A DNA stretch of 64,000 bases from Nocardiopsis quinghaiensis. GTDB lineage: Bacteria > Actinomycetota > Actinomycetes > Streptosporangiales > Streptosporangiaceae. Of the stretch, positions 47,473 to 56,589 are shown one piece after another. The position numbers were made by a program, and so were the translations under genes. Position 1 is the stretch's first letter, and every line of letters starts with the position of its first letter. The stretch covers positions 1-64,000 of the forward strand of contig NZ_VWVU01000002.1 of the NCBI RefSeq assembly GCF_008638365.1, written 5' to 3'. The notes beneath the pieces are model-generated. The model was not told where the DNA came from. It saw nothing but the letters and a program-made list of their open reading frames with translations, and did no database searches.

Positions 47473-48960
47473 TCAGGGGGCCTCGGGTCCTGCCTCTCCC
47501 GTCTCCCCGGCCTCGGCGGTCGCGGCGATGTTGTCGGCCATGGCACCGAACACGAGCCCGTGGAAGGGCGTCACGGCCTTCCAGTACAGGTGCCCCGCCA
47601 GGCCGCGCGGTTGGAAGAGCGCGCGCTGGTGGTAGACCGTGCGCCCGCGCACACGGCTCACGCCCAGCTCCAGCCAGGCCGGACCCGGCAGCCGCATCTC
47701 CGCGCGCAGACGCAGCAGTCCGCCCGGGACGACCTCCTCCACCCTCCAGGAGTCCAGGGAGTCGCCCACCCGCAGCCGTGAGGGGTCGCGCCTCCCCCGG
47801 CGCGGACCGACCCCGCCCACGGCCAGGTCGATCCACCCGCGCGCCGCCCAGGCCAGGGGCCACGAGTACCAGCCGTGCTCGCCGCCGATCCCCTCGATCA
47901 CCCTCCACACCGCCTCGGGAGCGGCGTCCACGTAGCGGGCGCGCACGTCGGTGTAGAGGCTGCCGCCCGCCCAGTCGGGGTCGGTCGGCAGCGGGTCGGA
48001 CGGGGCGCTCGGCCAGGCCGCCGAGGACCACCAGGTGTCCACGCGGGACTCGTCGGTACTGCGCAGGGCCAACTCCACCGCGTGGTCGAAGCGGAGCCTG
48101 TCGCGGTCCCCCAGCAGTTCGGACAGGTCGTCCTCGCCGACCACGGCGTCGTGGCGCAGCGACTCCACCAGGGGCCGGGCGATCGCTGGCGGAACCGGCG
48201 TGACCAGCCCCACCCACAGGCTGGACAGCCCCGGGGTGAGCACCGGGACGGGGATGATCGTCCTTCTGGGAACCCCCGCCGCACGCGCGAAGCGCTGGAC
48301 CATCTCCGCGTAGGTGAGCACCTCCGGACCGCCGATGTCGAAGGTCCGGTCCACGTGGTCGGGGAGCCCGGCCGTGCCGACCAGCAGCCGCAGCACGTCG
48401 CGCACGGCGATCGGCTGCACGCGGCTGCGCACCCACCGGGGCGTGGTCATCACCGGCAGCCGCTCGGTGAGGTACCGCAGCATCTCGAAGGAGGCCGATC
48501 CGGAACCGAGGATCACCGCCGCGCGCAGCACGGCGGTGGGCACGCCCGACTCCAGCAGGATCCGGCCGACCTCCTCGCGCGAGGCCATGTGCGGCGACAG
48601 CCGGACCCCCTCCGGGGCGAGTCCGCCCAGGTAGACCAGGCGGGACGCCCCCGCCCGCTCCGCGGCGCGCGCGAAGTTGCGCGCCGCGTCGGCGTCGGTG
48701 CCCCCGAAGTCGCGCCCTCCGGACATCGAGTGCACGAGGTAGTAGGCGGTGGCCACGTCCCGGAGGGCCTCGTCGAGGCCCTCACCACTGACGACGTCGC
48801 CCCGGACCACCTCCACGCGGTCGCGCCAGGGCTGGTCGCGCAGCTTGTCCGGGGCACGGGCCAGACAGCGGACGCGGTAACCGGCGTCGAGCAGCTCCGG
48901 GACCAGGCGCCCGCCGATGTAGCCGGTGGCCCCGGTGACCAGGGTCGGTCCCGCCGTCAT
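47473..48960 (-). CDS. SDR-type NAD(P)-binding protein with DUF2867 domain
   Basis: A 495-residue two-domain protein. Residues 1-300 are an atypical SDR (TLVTGATGYIGGRLVPELLDAGYRVRCLARAPDKLRD in outline; MSGGRDFGGTDADAARNFARAAERAGASRLVYLGGL follows), and residues 320-480 are DUF2867, a START-like domain with GWYSWPLAWAARGWIDLAVGGVGPRRGRRDP in outline. This fusion is often near carotenoid and photolyase genes in actinomycetes, as here next to crtY; its function is unknown, but a lipid- or pigment-binding reductase is possible. ATG 48960 overlaps the stop of a 27-codon frame by four bases. Confidence 0.85.
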   Translation of the reverse strand: MTAGPTLVTGATGYIGGRLVPELLDAGYRVRCLARAPDKLRDQPWRDRVEVVRGDVVSGEGLDEALRDVATAYYLVHSMSGGRDFGGTDADAARNFARAAERAGASRLVYLGGLAPEGVRLSPHMASREEVGRILLESGVPTAVLRAAVILGSGSASFEMLRYLTERLPVMTTPRWVRSRVQPIAVRDVLRLLVGTAGLPDHVDRTFDIGGPEVLTYAEMVQRFARAAGVPRRTIIPVPVLTPGLSSLWVGLVTPVPPAIARPLVESLRHDAVVGEDDLSELLGDRDRLRFDHAVELALRSTDESRVDTWWSSAAWPSAPSDPLPTDPDWAGGSLYTDVRARYVDAAPEAVWRVIEGIGGEHGWYSWPLAWAARGWIDLAVGGVGPRRGRRDPSRLRVGDSLDSWRVEEVVPGGLLRLRAEMRLPGPAWLELGVSRVRGRTVYHQRALFQPRGLAGHLYWKAVTPFHGLVFGAMADNIAATAEAGETGEAGPEAP

Positions 48961-49040
48961 CCCGCCGCCCCGGCGGTGCGGGTGTGGCGGTCCGCGCTGG
49001 GACGGTGGCGGTCGGCCGGGCGTCCGGTGTCCAGTTCCAT
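48957..49040 (-). CDS. Possible 27-residue coupled small ORF before the DUF2867 SDR
   Basis: ATG 49040 is preceded by GAAGGGGGAA and opens a frame MELDTGRPADRHRPSADRH that stops at 48957, overlapping the ATG of the SDR gene by four bases (ATGA). The peptide is hydrophilic and basic with no known relatives. It could be a real small gene or a device for translational coupling of the SDR; composition alone does not prove coding. Confidence 0.3.
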   Translation of the reverse strand: MELDTGRPADRHRPSADRHTRTAGAAG

Positions 49041-49151
49041 GGTGATTCCCCCTTCGGTGTCCTCCCGGAAAGAGTCGGGCACCAGGGCGCGCATCACAAG
49101 CCGAACCGCCTGGTCAACGGCCCCGTCTCCGCGTCCGGCGGAGCCGGCCGC

Positions 49152-50342
49152 TCAGGGGCGGGAGTGCCTGGTGCGCAGCGAGTACCACGCCTGGTCCAGG
49201 CTGGTCAGCGACATGGCCGCCACCGGGGTCGTGAACCCCATGGCCAGCTCCCGGTGCAGGCGCGAGCCTCCGTCGAGGAAGGCCAGCACGTCACCGAGGC
49301 GGTTGGCCGCGAACAGTCCGGAGAAGAACTCCGAGCCCCGGACCCTGCCGGTGTCCAGGGCCCGCAGCATGACCGCGTCCATCGCCAGGTGTCGGCGCCG
49401 GTGCGGCACCGGCGGGACCGGGACGCGCCCCTCGGCCAGGGCCCGCGCCACGGCCGCCGTCTGGCGCCGCACCCCGCTGAACGTGTACCCGGTCGAGGGC
49501 CGGGTGGCGCCGCCCGCCGTGCCCAGCCGGAACACGCGCCGCCCCGCCCGGGGCCGGAAGCGGGCGTCGGTCATCGGGATGACACCCTGCTCCGCGGCCG
49601 TCACCTCCACGTCCGCCAGGCCCAGCAGCCCGCAGTAGTCCTTGAGCGCGCGCTCGTACTCGGGGGTGGTGAGCGCCTCGCGGCCGAACTCGGTGTACTC
49701 CACCAGCGCCTCGCGCGGCGACAGCGGCAGCACGTAGCCGAAGGCCACCCCGGCCGGGGGCTGGGGAGGGCGCAGGTCCATCAGCACGGCCGAGGCGGGG
49801 TCGAAGGCGTCGTGGGAGGTGCGCACGAACCATCCCCGGAAGTGCTGGAGCAGGTGGGTCCGCCCCCGTGGGACGGGCTGGGGGGGCCGCGAGTCGAACA
49901 CCCACTCCGCGGTCAGGGACGCCGTCCCCCCGCCGGGCTCCCCGCCCCGGACCACGGCGTGGTCCGCGCCGTCGCGGACCTCGGTGACCAGCAGCGGCAA
50001 CTGGTCCACGCGCCCGCCCGCCGAGGCGCGTACGTGCGCGTCCACGTCGGCCGACCTCAGCATCTTGTACACGTAGGGCGAGGCCGGGGAGGAGTGCTCG
50101 GCCCCGTCGGCCGCCACCACCGACAGGTGCTCCCAGCGGGCGGCCAGCAGGTCGTCCCACGACCCGCCGTCGGGCTCCCAGAAGCACCATGTGCGCGCGG
50201 GAGGCGTGTGCGGGCCCGGCGGCGGCTCCACCAGGGCGACGCGCAACGGTCGGCCACGTCGGTCGTTGACCCCGCGGAGCTGGTGGGTGAGGCTGAGCCC
50301 AGCGGCTCCCCCGCCGATGATCGCCACGTCGTAGTCGGCCAT
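49152..50342 (-). CDS. crtY: Lycopene cyclase, CrtY family
   Basis: A 396-residue FAD/NAD-fold lycopene beta-cyclase. The N-terminus YDVAIIGGGAAGLSLTHQL is the flavin-binding loop; ARTWCFWEPDGGSWDD, FGYVLPLSPREALVEYTEFGRE and the GGATRPSTGYTFSGVRRQTAAVARAL segment in outline are typical of bacterial CrtY. It converts lycopene to beta-carotene and is needed before aromatisation by CrtU. It is divergent from crtT (62 bases), the order seen in Streptomyces isorenieratene clusters. ATG 50342 follows GGGAA; an upstream in-frame ATG at 50387 would overlap the promoter region. Confidence 0.9.
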   Translation of the reverse strand: MADYDVAIIGGGAAGLSLTHQLRGVNDRRGRPLRVALVEPPPGPHTPPARTWCFWEPDGGSWDDLLAARWEHLSVVAADGAEHSSPASPYVYKMLRSADVDAHVRASAGGRVDQLPLLVTEVRDGADHAVVRGGEPGGGTASLTAEWVFDSRPPQPVPRGRTHLLQHFRGWFVRTSHDAFDPASAVLMDLRPPQPPAGVAFGYVLPLSPREALVEYTEFGREALTTPEYERALKDYCGLLGLADVEVTAAEQGVIPMTDARFRPRAGRRVFRLGTAGGATRPSTGYTFSGVRRQTAAVARALAEGRVPVPPVPHRRRHLAMDAVMLRALDTGRVRGSEFFSGLFAANRLGDVLAFLDGGSRLHRELAMGFTTPVAAMSLTSLDQAWYSLRTRHSRP

Positions 50343-50404
50343 GTTCCCAGCATGCACTGGGAGTCCGTCCGTGCCCGCAGTGAACACCCGCCCCGGGAGA
50401 GTCC

Positions 50405-51172
50405 GTGAACACCACGACGCACGCGATGAAGGACGGCGCGGTCACCGACGAGTTCGACCACGCCGCCGGGGCCTACGACCGGCTCGTGGCCGCCAACCCC
50501 GGCTACCACGCCCACCTGCGGATCTCCGCGAGGCGGCTGGGACTGCCCGGCGACGGATCGGGGCTGCGCCTGCTCGACCTCGGATGTGGCACCGGGGCCT
50601 CCACCGCCGCCCTGCTGCACGCGCTTCCCGGGGCCCGGATCGCGGGTGTGGACGCCTCGGACGGCATGCTGGAGGCCGCACGCGCCAAGCGCTGGCCCGC
50701 CTCGGTCTCCTTCCGCCGGGCCCGGGCGGAGGAGCTCACCCCCGCGTGGGCGGCCGAGCACCTTGACGGACCCGTGGACGCGGTGTTCGGGGCCTACCTG
50801 ATCCGCAACTGCCCCGACCCCGACGCCCTGCTGTCGGCCGTGCGCGCCCTGCTGCGGCCCGGCGGGCGGATCGCCCTGCACGAGTACTCCGTGGCCGACT
50901 CGGCGTCGGCACGGATGGTGTGGTCGGCGGTGTGCTGGGGCGCGGTGATCCCGGCGGGAAGGGTGCTGACCGGCCGCGCCGACCTGTTCCGGTACCTGTG
51001 GCGCAGCGTCCTGGAGTTCGACGGCCGGACCGCGCTGCTGGAGCGGATGCGCCGCGCGGGACTGGAGTCGGTGGCCAGCGCGCCGCTGCCGGGCTGGCAG
51101 TACGGGGTCACGCACACCTTCGTCGGCCGGCGCCCGCTCGACGCCCACGAGGGCCCCGCCGATGGCCGCTGA
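50405..51172 (+). CDS. crtT: Methyltransferase CrtT of the isorenieratene-type locus
   Basis: A 255-residue class I SAM-dependent methyltransferase. Motif I is LRLLDLGCGTGASTAALLHALPGARIAGVDASDGMLEAARAKR in outline (about residues 57-95), and YLIRNCPDPDALLSAVRALLRPGGRIALHEYS is like UbiE/COQ5-type proteins. It corresponds in position and type to crtT of Streptomyces carotenoid clusters, where its chemical role is not clear because CrtU itself moves the methyl groups. GTG 50405 follows GGGAGAG. Its end overlaps the start of crtU by 11 bases (51162-51172), so the two are coupled. Confidence 0.85.
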   Translation: MNTTTHAMKDGAVTDEFDHAAGAYDRLVAANPGYHAHLRISARRLGLPGDGSGLRLLDLGCGTGASTAALLHALPGARIAGVDASDGMLEAARAKRWPASVSFRRARAEELTPAWAAEHLDGPVDAVFGAYLIRNCPDPDALLSAVRALLRPGGRIALHEYSVADSASARMVWSAVCWGAVIPAGRVLTGRADLFRYLWRSVLEFDGRTALLERMRRAGLESVASAPLPGWQYGVTHTFVGRRPLDAHEGPADGR

Positions 51173-52769
51173 CGGCGCCGCCCGGCCCGAGGGCGTACGC
51201 GACCCCCTGGCCGAGGCCGTTCCGCCCGCCCCGCCCATCGGGCCGCGCACGGCGGCCGTGCCCCACGTGGCCGTGGTCGGCGGCGGCATCGCCGGGCTGG
51301 CCGCGGCCTGCGCCCTGGCCGAACGGGACGTGGACGTGACGGTGTTCGAACGCGAGCCCTCGCTCGGTGGCCGCCTGCGCGGCTGGACCACGACGCTCTC
51401 CGACGGCTCGCCCGCGACCATGACCCGGGGCTTCCACGCGTTCTTCCGCCAGTACTACAACCTGCGCGCACTGCTGCGCCGCGCGGACCCGGGGCTCGAC
51501 TCCCTGGTCCCGCTCACCGACTACCCGCTCGTGCACCGGAACGGCCCGCGCGACCGCTTCTCGGGGCTGCCCCCGACGCCGCCGTGGAACGCCGCCGTCC
51601 TGGCGGCGACCAGTCCGAGCTTCCCGCCACGCGACCTGGCCCGGGTCAACGTGCCCGCGGCGCTACAACTGCTCGACGTGGACGTGCCCGGCGTGTACGA
51701 GCGCCTGGACCGGCTGAGCGCCCGGGACCTGCTGGAGGCGGTGCGCTTCCCGCCCACGGCCCGGCACCTGGCGTTCGAGGTGTTCACGCGCAGCTTCTTC
51801 GCCGATCCGGGACGGCTGTCGGCGGCCGAGCTGGCGGTGATGTTCCACGTCTACTTCCTCGGCTCGTCCGAGGGGCTGGTGTTCGACGTGCCGCGCTCGC
51901 CGTTCCCGCAGGCGCTGTGGGACCCCCTGGAACGCCACCTCGCCAAGCTCGGGGTGCGCTTTCGCACGGCCTCCCCGGTCGACGCGGTCCACCCGGGCCG
52001 GGAGCACCGGTTCTCGGTGCGCGGCCGGGCGCCCGAGGGCGGGTCCTTCGAGGCCGGGGCCGACGCCGTGGTGCTCGCCGCCACCCCGGCCGGGACGCGC
52101 GGCCTGGTGGCGGCATCGCCGGGGCTGGGCGCCCCCGGACCGGGCGGCCCGGAGTCGGGGGGCGGCCGGGAGTGGCGCGACCGGATGGCCCGTGTGGAGA
52201 CGGCTCCCCCGTTCCTAGTGTCGCGCTACTGGCTGGACCGGCCCGTGCGTCCGCACCGGCCCGCCTTCCTGGGCACGGCGGGCTACCCGACGCTGGACAA
52301 CGTCAGCGTGCTGGATCGCTACGAGGACGAGGCCCGCGCATGGGCGCGGCGCACCGGCGGGTCCGTGGTGGAACTGCACGCCTACGCGCTGGAGGAGGGG
52401 TGCGATCCCGTGCTCGAACGGCGCAGGCTGTGGGAGCAGGCGCGGACCGTCTACCCGGAGCTCGCGCGGGCCCGGGCGGTGGACTCCCGGCACGAGACGC
52501 GCGCGGACTGCCCGCTGTTCGCCCCCGGAAGCCACCGCGACCGCTGCGGGGTGGCCGCCCCCGACCCGTTCGTGGTGGTGGCGGGCGACCACGTGCGCAC
52601 GGACCTGCCCGTGGCGCTCATGGAACGCGCGGCCACCAGCGGCCTGCTCGCCGCCAACGCGCTGCTGTCGCGCTGGGGGAGGCCGGGACACACGGTGTGG
52701 ACCGTGCCCCGGCGGGGCAGGTCTGCCCCGCTTCGGGCACTCGCCCGGTGGGCCCGGCGCTCGCGTTAG
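51162..52769 (+). CDS. crtU: Beta-carotene desaturase/methyltransferase CrtU (isorenieratene synthase)
   Basis: A 535-residue flavoprotein that desaturates the beta-rings of beta-carotene and shifts a methyl group to give aromatic rings (isorenieratene). FAD loop VAVVGGGIAGLAAACALAERDVDVTVFEREPSLGGRLRGW in outline (about residues 35-75), then TMTRGFHAFFRQYYNLRALLRRADPGL, diagnostic of CrtU. The end has DPFVVVAGDHVRTDLPVALMERAATSGLLAANALL, the second FAD-contact region. A Pro/Gly-rich insertion occurs around residues 320-345. It overlaps crtT by 11 bases. A convergent hairpin separates it from the Rieske gene. Full length. Confidence 0.9.
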   Translation: MAADGAARPEGVRDPLAEAVPPAPPIGPRTAAVPHVAVVGGGIAGLAAACALAERDVDVTVFEREPSLGGRLRGWTTTLSDGSPATMTRGFHAFFRQYYNLRALLRRADPGLDSLVPLTDYPLVHRNGPRDRFSGLPPTPPWNAAVLAATSPSFPPRDLARVNVPAALQLLDVDVPGVYERLDRLSARDLLEAVRFPPTARHLAFEVFTRSFFADPGRLSAAELAVMFHVYFLGSSEGLVFDVPRSPFPQALWDPLERHLAKLGVRFRTASPVDAVHPGREHRFSVRGRAPEGGSFEAGADAVVLAATPAGTRGLVAASPGLGAPGPGGPESGGGREWRDRMARVETAPPFLVSRYWLDRPVRPHRPAFLGTAGYPTLDNVSVLDRYEDEARAWARRTGGSVVELHAYALEEGCDPVLERRRLWEQARTVYPELARARAVDSRHETRADCPLFAPGSHRDRCGVAAPDPFVVVAGDHVRTDLPVALMERAATSGLLAANALLSRWGRPGHTVWTVPRRGRSAPLRALARWARRSR

Positions 52770-52790
52770 GGCGCGCACAGCGATGATCTC

Positions 52791-52833
52791 GCTCCCAGCG
52801 GCACTGTCGGTGGTCGAGAGTGCCGCCGGGAGC
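52791..52833. terminator. Bidirectional terminator between crtU and the Rieske gene
   Basis: GCTCCC-A-GCGGCACT (52791-52805) pairs with AGTGCCGC-C-GGGAGC (52819-52833) with one mismatch, 13-base loop, between two convergent genes. Confidence 0.6.
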
Positions 52834-52884
52834 AAGAGCATCCGGTGAAGGCGCCCGGTCACCGCACCGCGGCAGGAGGCCGTG

Positions 52885-53895
52885 TCAGCCGGGCCAGCGG
52901 CCGGTGCTCCTCAGCAGGTACCGGCGCTCGGCGTAGGCCAGGTCGTCCCTCCACAGGCGCCGGGCGGCCATCCGTATGGCGGGGCGCACCACCGCCCCGG
53001 CCACCTTCCTGGCGATCGCGAACCCGGTCCGCTCCGAACTCGCCACCGTGGCCTCGATGACCGCCGTGCGCGGAACCCCGCGCCCGTCCACGCCCAGCGG
53101 GGTGGCGTGCGTCTCCACCACGCTGCCCAGCCCCTCACCCTCGATGACGCGCATGACCACGGTGCGCGGTTCGGGGCAGTGGAACTCCGCGCGCACCGGT
53201 ACGCCCCACCGGCCCGCCACACGGAAACCCACGTCCACCACCATCCGGTCCGGGTCCGGATCGGCTCCCCGGGGCACCTCGGTCACCTCCAACCCCACGA
53301 ACGAGTAGGGATGGAACCACGAGCCGTGCCACGGATCGAGCCGGTTGGCCACCACGTCCTCGGGTTCGCACCGCCCGGCCATACTCTCCACCGCGGCCAG
53401 GCTCCCCCCGGGACCGGGGCGCTCGGGCACCACCGGCGCGTCCAGGGGCTCCTCACCGCCCGCGTGGTCCAGGCGCACCCACACCAGCACGCCGTCGTCG
53501 TGGACCGGATAGGGGTCCCAGCCGGGGAACCCGTCCCCGTCCAGCGACAGCCCGTGCCACCGGCACACCAGGCGCCCGGAGTCCACCGCCCCCCGGCACA
53601 GCGGGGCACCCAGGTGGGGGCAGGCGCCCGGCCCCGCGTGCGCGGTCCCGTCCGGCGTGCGCCAGGCCACCAGCTCGGTTCCCGCCACGACGCGTCCGAA
53701 CGGCCGGTCCGCGCGCACCTCGGCGCTCGCGGCCAGCACGAACCAGTTCCCGGAGGGACGGGCGAGAGCGCGTTTGAGCGCCGCTTCGATGACGGCGGGC
53801 GACCCCTCCCGCCAGGTGGGCTCCTGGGCCCTCCACATGGTGGCGGGCATGCGGCGCAGGGGAAACCGCCGCGGCCGGGGATCGGGCAGTGTCAC
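52885..53895 (-). CDS. Rieske [2Fe-2S] protein (DUF5914) of the carotenoid locus
   Basis: A 336-residue protein with an N-terminal Rieske domain: ACPHLGAPLCRGA (C-x-H) and LVCRWHGLSLDG (C-x2-H) about residues 100-130 bind a [2Fe-2S] cluster. The C-terminal two thirds (about 160-330) resembles the non-heme iron-containing part of Rieske oxygenases but without an obvious D/E-x-H-x3-4-H iron site; instead it has DVVANRLDPWHGSWFHPYSFVGLEV, where two histidines are close. Found repeatedly next to crtB in actinomycete carotenoid clusters (DUF5914). It may hydroxylate or otherwise modify the carotenoid, but this is not shown. GTG 53895 follows GGAGG and precedes MWRAQEPTW. Confidence 0.8.
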   Translation of the reverse strand: MTLPDPRPRRFPLRRMPATMWRAQEPTWREGSPAVIEAALKRALARPSGNWFVLAASAEVRADRPFGRVVAGTELVAWRTPDGTAHAGPGACPHLGAPLCRGAVDSGRLVCRWHGLSLDGDGFPGWDPYPVHDDGVLVWVRLDHAGGEEPLDAPVVPERPGPGGSLAAVESMAGRCEPEDVVANRLDPWHGSWFHPYSFVGLEVTEVPRGADPDPDRMVVDVGFRVAGRWGVPVRAEFHCPEPRTVVMRVIEGEGLGSVVETHATPLGVDGRGVPRTAVIEATVASSERTGFAIARKVAGAVVRPAIRMAARRLWRDDLAYAERRYLLRSTGRWPG

Positions 53896-54011
53896 GGGAG
53901 TCCTCCAGATACGTCGGGCCGAGGGGTTCGGGGCCGGGGACCGGGTCCGCCCGGAGCCGGGCAGGACCCGCCGGATCCGTCCGGAGCCGGCCGGGCCGGG
54001 GAGCCGCCTCC

Positions 54012-54989
54012 TCAGCCGGTCCGGGGACGCGGCACCCTGCCCCTCAGCGACCGGGCGAACAGCGAGCGCGCGAGGGCGGGCACGGCCGCGGCCGCCTTGC
54101 GGGTGTCCGAGACGCGGTGCCGGACGCTCCACACGTCGTAGTCGGCCGCGCGCACCTCGTCCAGGATCGCGCGGTAGAGCCGGAAGGCGGTGGCGACACA
54201 CGGGCGCGCCACCGGCGAGAGCATGGCGATGCCCGGTTCGGCCCGCCGGTAGAAGCCCTGGTTGACCTCCACCAGGTCGGCCAGGGCGTCGCGCACGCGC
54301 GGATGGGACTCCCGTGCCCGCTCGCACCGCTCCAGCAGGTCCCGGTCCACGCCGTGCGCCGCCAGCACGTCCCGGGGCAGGTAGACGCGGCCGCGCCGCA
54401 GGTCCTCGGCCACGTCGCGCAGGAAGTTGGTGAGCTGGAAGGCCTCGCCCAGCGCGGCGGCGTGCGGGGCCGCCTCCTCCCGCGGGACCACCGTCCCCAG
54501 GACCGGCAGGACCTGCAGGCCGATCACCGCCGCCGAGCCGTACATGTACTCGCGCAGGTGGTCCAGGTCGCGGTAGCCGGTGACGGCCAGGTCCATGCGC
54601 ATGGAGGACATGAACGCGGTGAAGTAGACGTACGGCAGCCCGTACCGGTCCACCGTGTGCGCCAGGGCGCTGAGCACGGGCGCGTTCTCGGCGTCCCGCG
54701 CCCGCCCTCCGGCCAGCACGCGGGCGAGGTCGGCGCCGATGCCGTCCAGACGCGCGGCCTGGTCTCCCGGGGTGGTGCCGGACGGCGGCTCGTCCACGAT
54801 GTCGTCCACCCACCGGGCGAACCCGTACAGTGCGTGCACCCCGGGCCGGTGCTCGGGCGGCAGCACCCGCGTGGCCGTGTAGTACGTGCGCCCGTGACGG
54901 GCGTGCAGGGTGCGGCACCTGAGGTAGGCCTCCCGCAACGGCTGGCCGGTGATCCCCGCTGCGTCCAGTTCCGCGGTCCCCGCGCTCAT
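54012..54989 (-). CDS. crtB: Phytoene synthase
   Basis: A 325-residue squalene/phytoene synthase that joins two GGPP molecules to phytoene. Both Mg2+-binding regions are present: FARWVDDIVDEPP (about residues 57-69) and TNFLRDVAEDLRRGRVYLP (about 180-198); YTATRVLPPEHRPGVHALYGF and YGSAAVIGLQVLPVLG are other signatures. ATG 54989 overlaps the stop of crtI by four bases (ATGA), so crtI and crtB are coupled, as in other actinobacteria. The Rieske gene follows 116 bases later. A complete catalytic set is present. Confidence 0.93.
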   Translation of the reverse strand: MSAGTAELDAAGITGQPLREAYLRCRTLHARHGRTYYTATRVLPPEHRPGVHALYGFARWVDDIVDEPPSGTTPGDQAARLDGIGADLARVLAGGRARDAENAPVLSALAHTVDRYGLPYVYFTAFMSSMRMDLAVTGYRDLDHLREYMYGSAAVIGLQVLPVLGTVVPREEAAPHAAALGEAFQLTNFLRDVAEDLRRGRVYLPRDVLAAHGVDRDLLERCERARESHPRVRDALADLVEVNQGFYRRAEPGIAMLSPVARPCVATAFRLYRAILDEVRAADYDVWSVRHRVSDTRKAAAAVPALARSLFARSLRGRVPRPRTG

Positions 54990-56521
54990 CGGCGCCCTCC
55001 CGTCCGTCGGACCACCTTGGCGGCGGCGAGCTTGCCCGAGATCAGCACGGTCGGCAGGCCGACCCCCGGTGTGGTCCCGCATCCGGCCAGGACGGCGTTG
55101 GAGGTCCCGGGAACGGTGTTGCGGGGCCGGAAGGGCCCGGTCTGCGCGAAGGTGTGCGCCAGCGAGAACGGCGTGCCGTGGGCGAGCCCCTGCCGTGCCC
55201 AGTCCGCCGGGGTGACCAGGTGCTCGGTGCGCACGGAGGCGTCCAGCCCGTCCAGTCCCCGCTGTTCCAGCACCTCGACCAGGTGGTCCCGGTAGCGGGG
55301 GCCCTCCCGGTCCCAGTCGATGTCGCCCGCGGCCAGGTTGGGCGCCGGGGCGAGCACGTACAGCAGGTGTCGGCCCTCGGGGGCGAGCGTCGGGTCGGTG
55401 CGGCTGGGCTGGGTGACCAGCAGGGAGGGGTCGCTCATGGTGCGGCCCCGGTGGATGATCTCGGTGAAGGTGCGCTTCCAGGCGTCACCGAAGGAGATGG
55501 TGTGGTGGCCCAGTCCCTCCCAGGTGCGGTCGGTGCCCAGGTGCAGGACTACCGCCGAGGGCGAGTAGCGCGTGGCCACCGGACGCCGGGGTGTGTGGCC
55601 GAGCAGCCGGTGGGCGGCGGGCAGGTCGGTGGTGAGCACCACCTGGTCGCAGGCCAGCCGGTCCCCCTCCTCGGTGACGACGGCGGTGACCCGCGTACCG
55701 GCGCGTTCGAGCCGGGAGACCGCGTCCCCGTAGCGCACGGTTCCCCCGGCCTTGACGACCGCGCCCGCCAGGGCCTCGCCCAGCGCGCGCATCCCGCCCC
55801 TGGGGAAGTGGACCCCGGCGACGGTGTCCATGTAGGCGATGACGGCGTAGGCGGCCAGGGCTCTCTCCGGCGCCACCCCCGCGTACAGCGACTGGAAGGA
55901 GAAGACACGGCGCAGCCGCTCGTCCCGCACGTGGCGGCCCACCGCCGGGGCCAGCCTGCCGAAACCCCCCATCGCGGCGAGCCGGAGGAGGTCGGGGCGG
56001 ACCAGGTCCAGCGGCGAGTCGAACTGGGCGTCGATGAAGGAGCGCATCTCCACCCGGTACAGCCGGGTGAGCCAGTCGCGCAGCCGCAGGTAGCCGTCGG
56101 CCTCGCGCGGTCCGGCCACCCGGGCGACCTCGGCGGCCATCGCCTCGCGCTCGGTGTGCACGTCGATCGAGGATCCGTCGGCGAAGGAGGCCCGGTAGGC
56201 GGGGCTCAGCGGCACCAGGTCGAGGCGGTCGGCCACGGTCTCGCCGACCGCGCCCAGGGCCTCGTCGAGGAGTTCGGGCATGGTGAGCACGGTGGGGCCG
56301 GTGTCGATCTGGAAGCCGTCCAGGTCGAGCCGACCCGCACGCCCGCCCGGATGCGGCTCGCGCTCGACCACGGTGACCTCTCGGCCGGCGCCCAGCAGGT
56401 GCAGCGCGCAGGCCAGTCCGGACAGCCCGGCGCCCACGACCACCACGGGATCGCGTCCGCGCGGTCCCGACCGCGTCCTGGGCGGGGCCGTTCGCGGCTC
56501 GGGTTTCTCGGGGTCGGGCAC
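54986..56521 (-). CDS. crtI: Phytoene desaturase
   Basis: A 511-residue bacterial-type phytoene desaturase that makes lycopene in four steps using FAD. VVVVGAGLSGLACALHLLGAGREVTVVEREPHPGGRAGRL in outline (about residues 25-65) binds FAD, QIDTGPTVLTMPELLDEA follows, and the C-terminal GCGTTPGVGLPTVLISGKLAA is the CrtI signature. GTG 56521 has AGAGGAG at seven bases and is chosen; GTG 56551 with GGAAGG is an alternative ten codons upstream. Overlaps crtB by four bases. It lies downstream of crtE in the same direction (68 bases), probably one transcript. Confidence 0.92.
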   Translation of the reverse strand: MPDPEKPEPRTAPPRTRSGPRGRDPVVVVGAGLSGLACALHLLGAGREVTVVEREPHPGGRAGRLDLDGFQIDTGPTVLTMPELLDEALGAVGETVADRLDLVPLSPAYRASFADGSSIDVHTEREAMAAEVARVAGPREADGYLRLRDWLTRLYRVEMRSFIDAQFDSPLDLVRPDLLRLAAMGGFGRLAPAVGRHVRDERLRRVFSFQSLYAGVAPERALAAYAVIAYMDTVAGVHFPRGGMRALGEALAGAVVKAGGTVRYGDAVSRLERAGTRVTAVVTEEGDRLACDQVVLTTDLPAAHRLLGHTPRRPVATRYSPSAVVLHLGTDRTWEGLGHHTISFGDAWKRTFTEIIHRGRTMSDPSLLVTQPSRTDPTLAPEGRHLLYVLAPAPNLAAGDIDWDREGPRYRDHLVEVLEQRGLDGLDASVRTEHLVTPADWARQGLAHGTPFSLAHTFAQTGPFRPRNTVPGTSNAVLAGCGTTPGVGLPTVLISGKLAAAKVVRRTGGRR

Positions 56522-56589
56522 GGCGGTACTCCTCTCCGGTCGGACGGACACCTCGGACGCCTTCCCGCGCCGTGGTCACGCACGGCCCG

